Below, one piece after another: positions 52,949-62,148 of a DNA stretch of 64,000 bases (the first letter of the stretch is position 1; the number at the start of each line of letters is the position of its first letter). The stretch covers positions 1-64,000 of the forward strand of contig NZ_VCLA01000002.1 in NCBI RefSeq assembly GCF_009600885.1. The letters run 5' to 3'. Source of the DNA: Streptomyces jumonjinensis (lineage in GTDB: Bacteria; Actinomycetota; Actinomycetes; Streptomycetales; Streptomycetaceae). Position numbers and translations under genes: made by a program. The notes below the pieces were generated by a model. That model ran no database searches, was not told the origin of the DNA, and was given only the letters and a program-made list of their open reading frames with translations.

Positions 52949-54841
52949 GTGGCGTACGGCGGTCGGGGAGACGGTCGTGGCCGGCAGCGGGCCGTGGAGG
53001 CGCTCATCGCGCCGGGGGCGCCCTTTGCCGTGGTGCGCGGGGAGGACGGGGAACTGCGTTACGCGGATGGGCCCCGGACGCTCAGAGAGGTCGTCGAGGT
53101 CACCTGGGCCTTCGGGGACCACCCGTTTCTCATCGGCGAGAGCGCGAGCTACACCTACCGGGAGTTCTCCGCCGCCGCCTGCGCCCTCGCGCGGCGCTTC
53201 GCCGATGAGTACGGGCTGCGGCCCGGGGACCGTGCGGCCATCGCCATGCGGAATCACCCCGAGTGGCAGATCGCCTTCTGGGCCGCCCAGCTCGCCGGGC
53301 TCGTCGCCGTACCGCTCAACGCCTGGTGGACCGAGGAGGAGTTGACGTACGCCCTCGACGACTGCACGCCCCGGCTGCTGCTCGTCGACGGGGAACGGCT
53401 GCCGCGCGTCAGCGGCTGGTCCCGGCGGGCCCGGGCGCGGGTGATCGTCTTTCATGGAGAGCGGCACGGCGACCGGCACGGCGACCGGGAGGGAGACCGA
53501 GGCGGCGACCTGCACGGCGGCCTTGAGCGGTACGAGGACTTCGACGCCCCCGACCCCCTGGGCGTGCCCCCCGCCGTCGACGTACGCCCCGAGGACGACG
53601 CCACCGTCATCTACACCTCCGGGACCACCGGCCGGCCCAAAGGCGCCGTCGCCACCCACCACGCGCAGGCGGGGGCCGCCCTGCACCCCCGGTTCCACGC
53701 CGCCGTCGCCGCGCTCGCCCGGGGCGGGGTGCCGGGGCAGGGGTCCGCGCCTGTGGCGCTGATGACCTTCCCCTTCTTCCATGTCGCCGCCTTCACCACC
53801 CTCTACTCGATGATGGGCGTCGGCGGCACCCTCGTCCTCATGCGGAAATGGGACGCCGAACGGGCTCTCGCGCTGATCGCCGAACACCGGGTCACCCACT
53901 ACGCGGGCGTCCCCACCACCGCGCTCCAGCTGCTGGACGCCGCCGAGCGGCACGGCGACGGCCTGGCGACCCTCGTCAACCTCGGCACCGGAGGGGCCCC
54001 CGCGCCCGCCCGGCTCGTGCGGCGGCTGACCGCCCGCTACGGACGGCGCATCGAGCCCCGGAACGGTTACGGCCTCACCGAGACCAGCGGCGGCGTCCTG
54101 GTGAACTCCGGCGAGGAGTACCGCCGCGACCCGGCCGGAGCCGGCCGGCCCGCCCCCGCCGTCGAGGTGCGGATCGCCGACGGCGACGGCCGCCCGCTGC
54201 CCGAGGGCGAGACCGGTGAGCTGTGGCTGCGCGGACAGTCCCTCGTACGCGGGTACTGGCGCGATGAGCGGGCCACCGCCGAGGCGTTCCGCGACGGCTG
54301 GTTCCGTACCGGCGATCTCGCGGTCGTACGGGACGGCGGCTGCGTCACCATCGTCGACCGGATCAAGGACATGATCCTCCGGGGCGGGGAGAACGTGTAC
54401 TGCGCCGAGGTCGAGTCCGTGCTCCAGGCGCACCCGGACGTCGCGGACGCCGCCGTGCTCGGTGTGCCGCACCCCCTGCTCGGCGAGGAGGTCGCGGCCG
54501 TCGTGCAGCTGCGGGACGGGGTCGACCAGCTGGGGGACGGGGCCGATCAGCCGCGGGACGGGGTCGTACGGCCGCAGGACGGTGCCGACGAGCCGCGGGA
54601 CGGTGCCGACGAGCCGCGGGACGGTGCCGACGAGCCGCAGGACGGTGCCGACGAGCCGCAGGACGGTGCCGACGAGCCGCGGGACGGTGCCGACGCCACC
54701 GCCGAGCGGCTGCGGGAGCACGCCGCCAAGAGCCTCGCCGCCTTCAAGGTGCCCTCCCGTCTGATCCTGGGCGAGGTGCCGCGCAACCCGACCGGGAAGA
54801 TCCTCAAGCGGGAGCTGAGGGACCGGTTCACCAGCGAGTGA
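52949..54841 (+). CDS. Class I acyl-CoA synthetase (FadD-like) with repeat insertion
   Basis: 630 aa AMP-forming ligase: TSGTTGRPKGA near 228, GYGLTETSGG near 372, FRTGDL near 452, and Lys in NPTGKILKREL close to the C-terminus. It activates a carboxylic acid as acyl-AMP, then CoA thioester. The C-terminal domain is interrupted at about 520-585 by a low-complexity stretch of Asp-Glu-Pro-Arg/Gln-Asp-Gly-Ala units. A second hydrophilic repeat (GDRHGDREGDRGGD) lies near 172-185. It might supply acyl-CoA to the KAS III enzymes, but it is 116 bp past the ABC operon with its own GTG start, so membership in the cluster is uncertain. Confidence 0.88.
   Translation: MAYGGRGDGRGRQRAVEALIAPGAPFAVVRGEDGELRYADGPRTLREVVEVTWAFGDHPFLIGESASYTYREFSAAACALARRFADEYGLRPGDRAAIAMRNHPEWQIAFWAAQLAGLVAVPLNAWWTEEELTYALDDCTPRLLLVDGERLPRVSGWSRRARARVIVFHGERHGDRHGDREGDRGGDLHGGLERYEDFDAPDPLGVPPAVDVRPEDDATVIYTSGTTGRPKGAVATHHAQAGAALHPRFHAAVAALARGGVPGQGSAPVALMTFPFFHVAAFTTLYSMMGVGGTLVLMRKWDAERALALIAEHRVTHYAGVPTTALQLLDAAERHGDGLATLVNLGTGGAPAPARLVRRLTARYGRRIEPRNGYGLTETSGGVLVNSGEEYRRDPAGAGRPAPAVEVRIADGDGRPLPEGETGELWLRGQSLVRGYWRDERATAEAFRDGWFRTGDLAVVRDGGCVTIVDRIKDMILRGGENVYCAEVESVLQAHPDVADAAVLGVPHPLLGEEVAAVVQLRDGVDQLGDGADQPRDGVVRPQDGADEPRDGADEPRDGADEPQDGADEPQDGADEPRDGADATAERLREHAAKSLAAFKVPSRLILGEVPRNPTGKILKRELRDRFTSE
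54584..54688 (+). repeat. Five 21-bp tandem repeats in the acyl-CoA synthetase gene
   Basis: Unit GCCGACGAGCCGCGGGACGGT or its CAG variant, five in-frame copies (residues about 546-580), preceded by degenerate copies from about 54510. It encodes a flexible, charged insertion between the A8-like hinge and the catalytic Lys. Confidence 0.85.
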
Positions 54842-56150
54842 CCCGTACCCGGTACTCGCCGCGCTTCTCGCCCACCACCGTGATCTCGATCCCGTTCTTC
54901 TCATCGGTGAAGGTCTGGCCCGGCCGGAACGGCGCGTCGGACAGCTCCGCGTGCACATTGGGCCGCCGGGTGCAGCCGCCGCTGTCCTCCTGGCTGTCCA
55001 GGACCGTCACCGGGCCCTGTCCGGTGTCCACGCCGCTGTCCACCCGGTAGATCAGTACGCCCGGACGGCAGACCGCCTCGTCATTGCCCGCCCGGGTGCG
55101 CACCTCCAGCGCGTACCCCGAGTCCGCGGTCAGCGGCACGATCGTCATCTTCGCCCCGCCCTCCACGGCCAGCGGCGTCAGCCGGTACTCGGCGGTTCCC
55201 GGGGCGGAGGCGCAGGCGATCTGCTCCGTGTCCAGCCAGCCGAGCTTCCATTTGTGCCAGCCGAGCAGATCGTTGTTGGCCCCCCAGTCCTCGGACATGA
55301 TGTCCCAGTGCCCGACCGTGCCGCCGCCCTCGGAGGTGTAGAGGTCGGGCAGGCCGAAGACATGACCGTTCTCGTGCGGCAGCACCCTGAAGCCGGTCTC
55401 GGCGTACGATCCCGAGCCGTCGTCCTGGCGGCTGTAGACGAAGGACGCGTTCGCGAGCGGCGTGCCGTCCGCTATCGGCGCGTCCGTGTTTCCGGAGAAG
55501 GTCACGGAGAGCACGGTGTCCAGCGCCGAGGGCCCGGCGTTGGGGGTGACGAGCACATTGACCAGGTCGTACGCGCTGAAGTCCACCTGGGGGTCGGCGA
55601 CCGTGATCAGATCCTCGGCGAGCCTGCGGTATCCCGGCTCATAGGGTGAGCCGCGGTCGATGCCGTACTCCTCGAACGGCAGCGGCATCCGCAGCCAGTC
55701 GGCGACGGGCGTGTGCGGCTCATAGCTGAGGCGTCCGTACGAACTGGTGCTGAACCAGTCCGAGGTCTGCGGGAAGAACTCCGCCACCCGGTCCAGCGCC
55801 CGCCCCTCGCCCTCCGCGTCCGGGAAGTCGATCATCAGATTGAGGGCGCGTATCGCTCCGGTGGAGCGGGAGTAGCCGGGTGGGGTGGGTATCCCCTCCG
55901 ACATCTGGATGTCCGTCGCGGCGGGGATGCGGCATGGTCCGACGCCGGTCCGGTCGGCCGTCGCCACCGGTTCCACCGGTCCCGCGGAGGCTCTGGGAGG
56001 GCCGGGGAGACGGGCGTCGCCGGTGGCCAGGGCCGTGAACGCGAGCGCCGCGCAGGCGGCCAGCCAGCGGATGCGGCGGGCCCGGCCGGTCTCCCGGCGA
56101 GGGCGGGCCGCGCCGGGTATCCGGCGTATCCGGTGGCGCGGATGCTGCAT
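54828..56150 (-). CDS. Secreted M6-family metalloprotease
   Basis: 440 aa. A Tat- or Sec-type signal region (RRIRWLAACAALAFTALATG near 26-45) is followed by a mature enzyme with the zinc motif HENGHVFGLPD, the HExxH variant of M6 (immune inhibitor A-like) and related peptidases, and a C-terminal beta-rich domain. Acts outside the cell on proteins or peptides. ATG at 56150 selected, as the frame upstream lacks similarity. The 3' end overlaps the acyl-CoA synthetase gene by 14 bp on the opposite strand. No evidence ties it to leader removal, though it is the only peptidase near the cluster. Confidence 0.8.
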   Translation of the reverse strand: MQHPRHRIRRIPGAARPRRETGRARRIRWLAACAALAFTALATGDARLPGPPRASAGPVEPVATADRTGVGPCRIPAATDIQMSEGIPTPPGYSRSTGAIRALNLMIDFPDAEGEGRALDRVAEFFPQTSDWFSTSSYGRLSYEPHTPVADWLRMPLPFEEYGIDRGSPYEPGYRRLAEDLITVADPQVDFSAYDLVNVLVTPNAGPSALDTVLSVTFSGNTDAPIADGTPLANASFVYSRQDDGSGSYAETGFRVLPHENGHVFGLPDLYTSEGGGTVGHWDIMSEDWGANNDLLGWHKWKLGWLDTEQIACASAPGTAEYRLTPLAVEGGAKMTIVPLTADSGYALEVRTRAGNDEAVCRPGVLIYRVDSGVDTGQGPVTVLDSQEDSGGCTRRPNVHAELSDAPFRPGQTFTDEKNGIEITVVGEKRGEYRVRVTRW

Positions 56151-56320
56151 ACGGCCGCCCTCGGTCGGTGGCAGCAGGCTGTGCTCCGGCTGCGCCTTGG
56201 CTGCGCTCTGTCCGATCAGCCTGGGGCGGATGGGGACGGGGCGCGCGCGGGGTGGGCCGTCCGGGGGATTCCCGACAGGGGGTGGTGAGTGACGCAGGTC
56301 ACGGAAGGCGGGGAAATAAC

Positions 56321-56378
56321 CGGGGAGTGACTCCCCGTTTGAACCCATGTCCTTGAAACGGGGACTCGGTCCCCGTTT
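56321..56378. promoter_or_regulatory. TetR operator pair
   Basis: Two strong palindromes: CGGGGAGT-g-ACTCCCCG (56321-56337) and AAACGGGGAC-tcg-GTCCCCGTTT (56356-56378, perfect 10-bp arms). CCCCGTTT recurs three times. They lie 33-90 bp before the TetR gene and probably serve autorepression and control of the MFS gene downstream. Confidence 0.75.
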
Positions 56379-56410
56379 GGGGTCCACACGGTGAGAAGGG
56401 GAGTGGAATC

Positions 56411-57235
56411 GTGAAGCCGACCGGCCTTCGGACGCAGGACGGCACCGCGGTACTCGACATCGGCGGGGGTGGTGGCGGGGGCGATGGCGACACTGCCGGT
56501 GTCCACGGCGCCGATGTACGCGACCACGACGGGGGTACGGCCTGTGTCCGCGGTGCCGACGTACGCGACGACGACGGCGGTACGGTCCGCACGCGCCGCG
56601 CCCCGGCCGCCGCACCCCGGCCCCGCGCGGACGCCCTGCGCAACCGCGAGCGGATCGTGACCGCCGCGCGCGAGCTGTTCGTGGTGCGCGGGTCCGGTGT
56701 GCCGCTGGACGAGGTCGCCCGTCGCGCGGGCGTCGGCAATGCCACGCTCTACCGCCACTTCCCCGACCGTACCGCCCTGATCCACCAGGTCGTTCTCTCC
56801 GTGATGTCCCGTATCACCGGACGCGCGGAGGAGGCTGCGGCGGCGGAGGCCGACCCCTTCGAGGCCGTACGCCGCTTCGTTCACGCGGCGGCCGACGAGC
56901 GCATCGGGGCCCTGTGCCCGATGCTCTCCGACTCCTTCGACCATGACCATCCCGAGCTGCACGCCGGGCATCACGCCCTGGAGCGGGCCGTGGACGGCCT
57001 CATCGAGCGGGCGCAGACGGCGGGGCGGATGCGCTCCGACGTCGCCGTAGGGGATGTGATGGTCGCCCTCACCCAGCTCACCCGGCCGCTCCACGATCAC
57101 GCGTGCATGGACGTCGACCGCTTCGCCCACCGCCATCTCCAGCTGTTCCTGGACGGACTCGAAGCGCCCGCGCGCTCCGAACTGCCGGGCAGGGCCGTCA
57201 CTCTGGAGGATCTGCGAGCCCCCATGGCCGACTAG
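56411..57235 (+). CDS. TetR-family regulator with extended N-terminus
   Basis: 274 aa from GTG at 56411. The DNA-binding domain is at about 77-125 (RERIVTAARELFVVRGSGVPLDEVARRAGVGNATLYRHFPDR), so some 70 residues precede it, unlike usual TetR proteins. This extension contains Gly runs and a duplicated GADVRD-DDGGT motif and may be mis-annotated leader; no better start with a ribosome binding site was found. Likely represses the MFS exporter at 57446 in response to a drug-like ligand. Confidence 0.82.
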   Translation: MKPTGLRTQDGTAVLDIGGGGGGGDGDTAGVHGADVRDHDGGTACVRGADVRDDDGGTVRTRRAPAAAPRPRADALRNRERIVTAARELFVVRGSGVPLDEVARRAGVGNATLYRHFPDRTALIHQVVLSVMSRITGRAEEAAAAEADPFEAVRRFVHAAADERIGALCPMLSDSFDHDHPELHAGHHALERAVDGLIERAQTAGRMRSDVAVGDVMVALTQLTRPLHDHACMDVDRFAHRHLQLFLDGLEAPARSELPGRAVTLEDLRAPMAD

Positions 57236-57400
57236 CCCCACGCGCCGCCGGTCCGCAGCCGCCGATGATTCGGCGGCTGCGCGGGCCCGCGGCCCCGACC
57301 GGCAGAAGACGCCCGACGACCCGCTGAGAACACCGCCGAGGCGGTGGCGGTGCGCGCCCTCACCGGCCGCGCCGCGGGTCCAGTGCGTCGCCGCATATCC

Positions 57401-57429
57401 GTTTTGTGAAATTTCCGGTATTTCAAAAC
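57401..57429. promoter_or_regulatory. Inverted repeat before the MFS gene
   Basis: TGAAAT-N7-ATTTCA (57407-57425), flanked by GTTTT and AAAAC, an AT-rich island in GC-rich DNA 17 bp before the MFS start. Likely promoter/operator; it does not share sequence with the operators before tetR. Confidence 0.55.
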
Positions 57430-57445
57430 CTTAGGTGCCATATCC

Positions 57446-58960
57446 ATGGAAAAGTCACCCGGCATAGCCAACGCCGACCCCAATCGCTGGAAGGCCCTGG
57501 TCTTCATCGCCCTGGCCCAGCTGATGGTGGTGCTGGACGCGACGATCGTGAACATCGCGCTCCCCACCGCCCAGCAGGACCTGGGGATCTCCGATGGAAA
57601 CCGCCAGTGGGTCATCACCGCCTACGCCCTCGCCTTCGGCGGTCTGCTCCTCTTCGGCGGCCGTATCGCCGACCTGTGGGGCCGTAAGCGCACCTTCGTC
57701 GTCGGTCTGATCGGCTTCGCCCTGGCCTCCGCCATCGGCGGCGCGGCGACCGGCGAGGCGATGATGCTGGGGGCCCGCGCGCTCCAGGGCGTCTTCGGCG
57801 CGCTGCTCGCGCCCGCCGCGCTCTCCCTGCTCGCGGTGATGTTCACCGATGCCAAGGAGCGCGCCAAGGCGTTCGGCATCTACGGTGCGATCGCCGGCGG
57901 CGGCGGCGCGGTCGGCCTCCTCCTGGGCGGCTTCCTCACCGAGTATCTGAACTGGCGCTGGACGTTCTACGTCAACATCCCCTTCGCCATCGCCGCCGCG
58001 GTCGGCGCGTACTTCGTCATCCGCGAGCCCGGGGGCGCGCGCAACCGCTCGCCGCTCGACATCCCCGGCGTCGTGCTCTCCACGCTGGGTCTGGTGGCCC
58101 TGGTGTACGGCTTCACCCGCGCCGAGCACTCGGGCTGGTCGGACGGTCTGACGGTGGGCATGTTCATCGCCTCCGCCGTGCTGCTGGCCGCGTTCGTCGC
58201 CACCGAGGCCAAGGTCAAGGCCCCGCTGCTGCCGCTGCGTGTGCTGACCGAGCGCAACCGGGGCGGTGTCTATCTCTCGCTGGGCCTCGCCGTGATCGCG
58301 ATGTTCGGTCTCTTCCTCTTCCTGACCTTCTACCTTCAGATCGTCCGGGGGTACTCGCCGGTCGAGACCGGCTTCGCCTTCCTGCCGATGACCGTGGGCA
58401 TGATCGTGGGCTCGACCCAGATCGGCACCCGGCTGATGACCCGCGTTCCGCCGAGGCTGCTGATGGCCCCCGGCTTCCTGGTCGCGGCGGCGGGCATCCT
58501 GATGCTGACCCAGCTGGACCTCGACAGCTCGTTCGTCGGTCTGATCATGCCCGCGCAGCTGCTGCTCGGCCTCGGCATGGGCACGGCGTTCATGCCGGCC
58601 ATGTCGCTCTCCACCTACGGCGTCGACCCGGTCGACTCCGGCGTCGCCTCCGCGATGGTCAACACCTCGCAGCAGGTGGGCGGCGCGATCGGGACCGCGC
58701 TGCTGAACACGATCGCGGCCTCGGCGACCACGTCGTACGTCTCCGCGCGGGCCGCGGGCGCGGCCGACCCGAGGCTGCTGGAGCTCCAGGGCATGGTGCA
58801 CGGATTCACCACGGCGATCTGGTGGGCGGCCGGCATTCTGGTGGTCGCGGCGGCGATCGCGTTCGTGCTCATCAACAGCGGCCGTCCGGACATGGGTTCG
58901 TCCGGCGCGTCGGGTGAGGGCGCGGGCGACGAGGTCAAGGTTCCCGTCGTGGCGCACTGA
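57446..58960 (+). CDS. MFS drug exporter, DHA2 (EmrB/QacA) type
   Basis: 504 aa, about 14 membrane segments. Motif LDATIVNIALPTAQ near 30-43 (motif D1 of DHA2) and GGRIADLWGRKRTF near 72-85 (motif A) are clear. Proton-driven export of hydrophobic compounds. ATG at 57446. Paired with the TetR gene upstream on the same strand. Confidence 0.92.
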   Translation: MEKSPGIANADPNRWKALVFIALAQLMVVLDATIVNIALPTAQQDLGISDGNRQWVITAYALAFGGLLLFGGRIADLWGRKRTFVVGLIGFALASAIGGAATGEAMMLGARALQGVFGALLAPAALSLLAVMFTDAKERAKAFGIYGAIAGGGGAVGLLLGGFLTEYLNWRWTFYVNIPFAIAAAVGAYFVIREPGGARNRSPLDIPGVVLSTLGLVALVYGFTRAEHSGWSDGLTVGMFIASAVLLAAFVATEAKVKAPLLPLRVLTERNRGGVYLSLGLAVIAMFGLFLFLTFYLQIVRGYSPVETGFAFLPMTVGMIVGSTQIGTRLMTRVPPRLLMAPGFLVAAAGILMLTQLDLDSSFVGLIMPAQLLLGLGMGTAFMPAMSLSTYGVDPVDSGVASAMVNTSQQVGGAIGTALLNTIAASATTSYVSARAAGAADPRLLELQGMVHGFTTAIWWAAGILVVAAAIAFVLINSGRPDMGSSGASGEGAGDEVKVPVVAH

Positions 58961-59083
58961 CCCGAGGCCATGCTGTCGCTGACGCGGCGGCACGCCGGGG
59001 TGGGTCGGGTCGGCGCTCCGCCGTCATGCGCCGACCCGAGGCCGCACAGCGACCTCGCGCCGCACGTGGCCGCCGCTGTAGCC

Positions 59084-59118
59084 GGGGCCCCGCCCGGATT
59101 CCCTCCGGGCGGGGCCCC
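59084..59118. terminator. Bidirectional terminator hairpin
   Basis: GGGGCCCCGCCCGGA and its exact 15-base complement around a 5-nt loop, between the convergent MFS and MarR genes. Confidence 0.8.
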
Positions 59119-59170
59119 GCTGTCGTGGGCGGCCCCGCGCCGGGCCCCCCGGGCCTGGGGCCGGGAGCCG

Positions 59171-59695
59171 TCAGCGCAGCCAGGGCAGATCCGCCCCGGA
59201 GCCCTGGGGCTGGAGCCCCTCCGCCATGATCCCCATGATCTCGCCGAGCTGGCGCACCTGCTCCGGGCTGAGCCGGTCGAACATCGCCTGCCGGACCGCC
59301 GCCACATGTCCGGGCGCGGCCTTCCGCAGCACCGCGAAGCCCTCTGCCGTCAGCACCGCGTTCTGTCCGCGCTTGTCGGAGGGGCACTCCTCGCGGCGTA
59401 CCCAGCCCTTCTTCTCCAGCCGGGCGACGGCGTGCGAGAGCCGGGAGCGGGTGATCTTGGCGTCGATGGCCAGCTCGGTCATCCGCTTGCTGTGGTGCGG
59501 GGCCTGGGAGAGCTGGACCAGCAGCCCGTAGTAGATATGCGGCATCCCGGCGTCACGCTGGAGCTGGCGGTCGAGATGGTCCTCGAAGAGCGTGGTGGCG
59601 TGGAGATACGCGCGCCAGACGCGCTGTTCGTCATCGGTGAGCCAGCGTGGCGCGTGCTCGTCCCCGCCGGGGAGTGCCGTTGTCATACCTCCCAC
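59171..59695 (-). CDS. MarR-family repressor
   Basis: 174 aa winged-helix protein: MTELAIDAKITRSRLSHAVARLEKKGWVRREECPSDKRGQNAVLT covers recognition helix and wing (about 72-116). Divergent from a DODA-type dioxygenase, with palindromes between, a common arrangement in Streptomyces where the MarR protein represses the enzyme. GTG at 59695 was chosen because AAGGAG lies ten bases upstream; ATG three codons later is too near GGGAGG. Confidence 0.9.
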   Translation of the reverse strand: MGGMTTALPGGDEHAPRWLTDDEQRVWRAYLHATTLFEDHLDRQLQRDAGMPHIYYGLLVQLSQAPHHSKRMTELAIDAKITRSRLSHAVARLEKKGWVRREECPSDKRGQNAVLTAEGFAVLRKAAPGHVAAVRQAMFDRLSPEQVRQLGEIMGIMAEGLQPQGSGADLPWLR

Positions 59696-59747
59696 TGTAC
59701 GACCGCTCCTTGAAAGTTGAACTATGTGGGTTTACTCTGGGGTGTAG

Positions 59748-59761
59748 CTTGAAGTTTCAAG
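59748..59761. promoter_or_regulatory. MarR operator candidate
   Basis: CTTGAA-gt-TTCAAG palindrome between marR and the dioxygenase gene. A related element, TTGAAAGTTGAAC, lies at 59710-59722 nearer marR, suggesting two sites. Confidence 0.65.
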
Positions 59762-59784
59762 TAGAAGTTGATGGAGGAGGAGCC

Positions 59785-60585
59785 ATGACCGCCACCCCCG
59801 CAGGCACCCGGTCTCCGGCCCCGGGGCGGATGCCCGCCCTCTACCTCTCGCACGGCGCCCCGCCGCTCGCCGACGACCCCCTCTGGCCGGGCGAACTCGC
59901 CGCGTGGTCCGCGCGGCTGCCGCGCCCCAAGGCGATCCTGATGGTCTCCGCCCACTGGGAGGAGGCCCCGCTGGCCCTCGGCGCCACCCGGACCATGCCG
60001 CTCGTCTACGACTTCTGGGGCTTCCCGGAGCACTACTACACGGTCCGCTACCCGGCCCCCGGTGCGCCGGAGCTCGCCGAGGCGGTACGGAAGGTGCTGC
60101 GCGGCCCCGGAACCCCCGTACAGGACATCCCCGACCGGGGACTCGACCACGGCGCGTACGTCCCGCTGGTGGAGATGTACCCGGAAGCCGACATCCCCGT
60201 ACTCCAGATCTCCCTGCCCACCCTCGACCCGGCGCGGCTCATGGAGATCGGGCGCAGGCTGGCCCCGCTGCGGGACGAGGGCGTGCTGATCGTCGGCAGC
60301 GGCTTCTTCACCCACAATCTGGCGGCGCTGCGCCAGAGCGGGATTCCCGGCTGGTCGTCGGAGTTCGACGACTGGGGGCGGCGTGCCCTCGCGGCGGGCG
60401 ATGTGGACGCGCTGCTGGACTTCGAGCACAAGTCACCGGCCGGGCGGCTGGCCCATCCGCGCACCGAGCACTTCGCTCCGCTCTTCGTCGCTCTGGGGGC
60501 GGCCGAGGGCGAGCTCGCGAGCGGGCGGAGCGTGATCGACGGCTTCTGGATGGGGCTGGCGAAGCGCTCCGTGCAGTTCGGCTAG
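59785..60585 (+). CDS. DODA-type class III extradiol dioxygenase
   Basis: 266 aa. Non-haem iron/zinc site residues: His23 (LSHGAP), His57 (SAHWE), His122 (LDHGAYVPL) and His177 (FFTHNL), as in LigB/DODA enzymes including E. coli YgiD. Opens catechol-type rings; the natural substrate is unknown. ATG follows GGAGGAGG. Controlled by the divergent MarR protein. Confidence 0.92.
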   Translation: MTATPAGTRSPAPGRMPALYLSHGAPPLADDPLWPGELAAWSARLPRPKAILMVSAHWEEAPLALGATRTMPLVYDFWGFPEHYYTVRYPAPGAPELAEAVRKVLRGPGTPVQDIPDRGLDHGAYVPLVEMYPEADIPVLQISLPTLDPARLMEIGRRLAPLRDEGVLIVGSGFFTHNLAALRQSGIPGWSSEFDDWGRRALAAGDVDALLDFEHKSPAGRLAHPRTEHFAPLFVALGAAEGELASGRSVIDGFWMGLAKRSVQFG

Positions 60586-61027
60586 CCGGCGGGCGTGCCC
60601 GCGCTGCCGGGGTCGGCCGTGTCCTCGCTCCCAGGCTCCCGGGCGGCCGGGATTCGGCATTTCGGACATCCTGAGCAACCAATAATCGGTGTGGACCGTC
60701 TTCAATAGGGAGAGAGCGGCTGGTGGGCCGAGCCGCCCGGGGGAGAGGGCGGCGGAGGGGGCGGCGGTGTCGCATGTGAGGGGCGTCTCACGGACACGGT
60801 GGCGGCGGAGCGCCGCGAGGGCTGTCGAACCGGCCGCCGCGCCGGGTCTGACCTGCACCTCTACCGGGTCCCTAGCCAGGTGTCATGTACTGGTGGGCGG
60901 ACAGGGTACTGCAAGATCGTAAAAATCGAAGTGTCGCGTGGGAATTCTGTCCGGATTCCAGTCGTTGTTTCCATCGGATGCAGGGCACCCGGGAGGGTGT
61001 CGCGACCTACTCAGCAAGGGAGCTCGC
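60586..61027. other. Intergenic region upstream of the sigma factor gene
   Basis: 442 bp without a gene. The last 150 bp hold the likely sigma-gene promoter; GGAAT-N9-ATTCC at about 60940-60958 is the only symmetric element noticed. The first 60 bp after the dioxygenase contain GC-rich sequence without a clear hairpin. Confidence 0.5.
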
Positions 61028-62029
61028 ATGGCAACCCGTGCCGTCGCCCGTCGCCAGTCCGAGACCAAGAGGACCCCCGGCCGGGCCGCCAGTGTTCGCG
61101 CGGTGGGCGGAGAGATCGCCGACCGCGACCTGGTCGGCATGTACCTCGACGAGATAGCGCGTACGCCGCTGCTCGACGCCGCCAAAGAGGTCGAGCTGTC
61201 CCAGATCATCGAGGCCGGTGTGTACGCCGGGCAGATCCTCGACAAGGAAGTCGAGAGCGACGCGGGCGGCGCAGGCCGTGAGGAGCTCGAAGCGCTGGTG
61301 GCCGAGGGCGAGCGCGCCAAGGACGTCTTCATCCGGTCCAATCTGCGACTGGTGGTGGCGGTGGCCCGCCGCTATCCGCGCAGCGGACTGCCCCTGCTCG
61401 ACCTGATCCAGGAGGGGAACGCGGGCCTGGTGCGCGCGGTCGAGAAGTTCGACTACGCCAAGGGCTTCAAGTTCTCGACGTATGCGACCTGGTGGATCCG
61501 ACAGGCGATCACCCGCTCCATAGCCGACCAGTCCCGCACCATCCGGCTCCCCGTCCACCTGGTGGAGGAGCTGGGCCGGATACGCCGGGTGCAGCGCGAG
61601 TTCAACCGTGAGAACGGGCGGGAGCCCGAGCCCGCGGAGATCGCCGGTGAGCTCGGCTCGACCCCCGCGCGGGTCATCGACGTCCTGGACTGGGCGCGTG
61701 ACCCCGTCAGCCTGAACATGGCGGTGGACGACGCGGGCGAGACCCAGTTCGGCGATCTGCTGGAGGACACCTCGGCGGTGTCGCCGGAGCAGTCGGTGCT
61801 CACCCTGCTGCGCAGTGAGGGTCTGGAGGACCTCATCGGCAAGCTCGACCAGCGCACGGCCTCGATCATCCGTATGCGGTACGGCATCGTCGACGGCCGT
61901 GAGCGCACCCTCACGGAGGTCGGCAAGGAGCATGGGCTGACCCGGGAGCGCATCCGGCAGATCGAGAAGCACGCGCTGCTGGAGCTGAAGCGGATGGCGA
62001 GGGACACGGGCTTCGACGCGGCGGCCTGA
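61028..62029 (+). CDS. hrdD: Group 2 sigma-70 factor, HrdD type
   Basis: 333 aa, close to the 332 aa I recall for S. coelicolor HrdD, with matching N-terminus MATRAVARR and DLVGMYLDEIARTPLLDAAKEVELS. Region 1.2 through region 4.2 are complete: RLVVAVARRYPRSGLPLLDLIQEGN (2.1-2.2), KGFKFSTYATWWIRQAI (2.3-2.4) and a region 4.2 helix-turn-helix, LTEVGKEHGLTRERIRQIEKHAL. Recognises promoters similar to the housekeeping HrdB and is dispensable in known species. ATG at 61028 after AAGGGAG. A terminator follows at 62149. Confidence 0.88.
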   Translation: MATRAVARRQSETKRTPGRAASVRAVGGEIADRDLVGMYLDEIARTPLLDAAKEVELSQIIEAGVYAGQILDKEVESDAGGAGREELEALVAEGERAKDVFIRSNLRLVVAVARRYPRSGLPLLDLIQEGNAGLVRAVEKFDYAKGFKFSTYATWWIRQAITRSIADQSRTIRLPVHLVEELGRIRRVQREFNRENGREPEPAEIAGELGSTPARVIDVLDWARDPVSLNMAVDDAGETQFGDLLEDTSAVSPEQSVLTLLRSEGLEDLIGKLDQRTASIIRMRYGIVDGRERTLTEVGKEHGLTRERIRQIEKHALLELKRMARDTGFDAAA

Positions 62030-62148
62030 CGCCGGTGAGTTCCCCGTCCCCGTCCCCGTCCCCGTCCCTGTCCCTGTCCCCGATCCCTTCCCCGCTCCTG
62101 TCGTCCGTACCGTTCGCGTCCTCTGCGTGGGCGGTACGGCCAGAGCCG

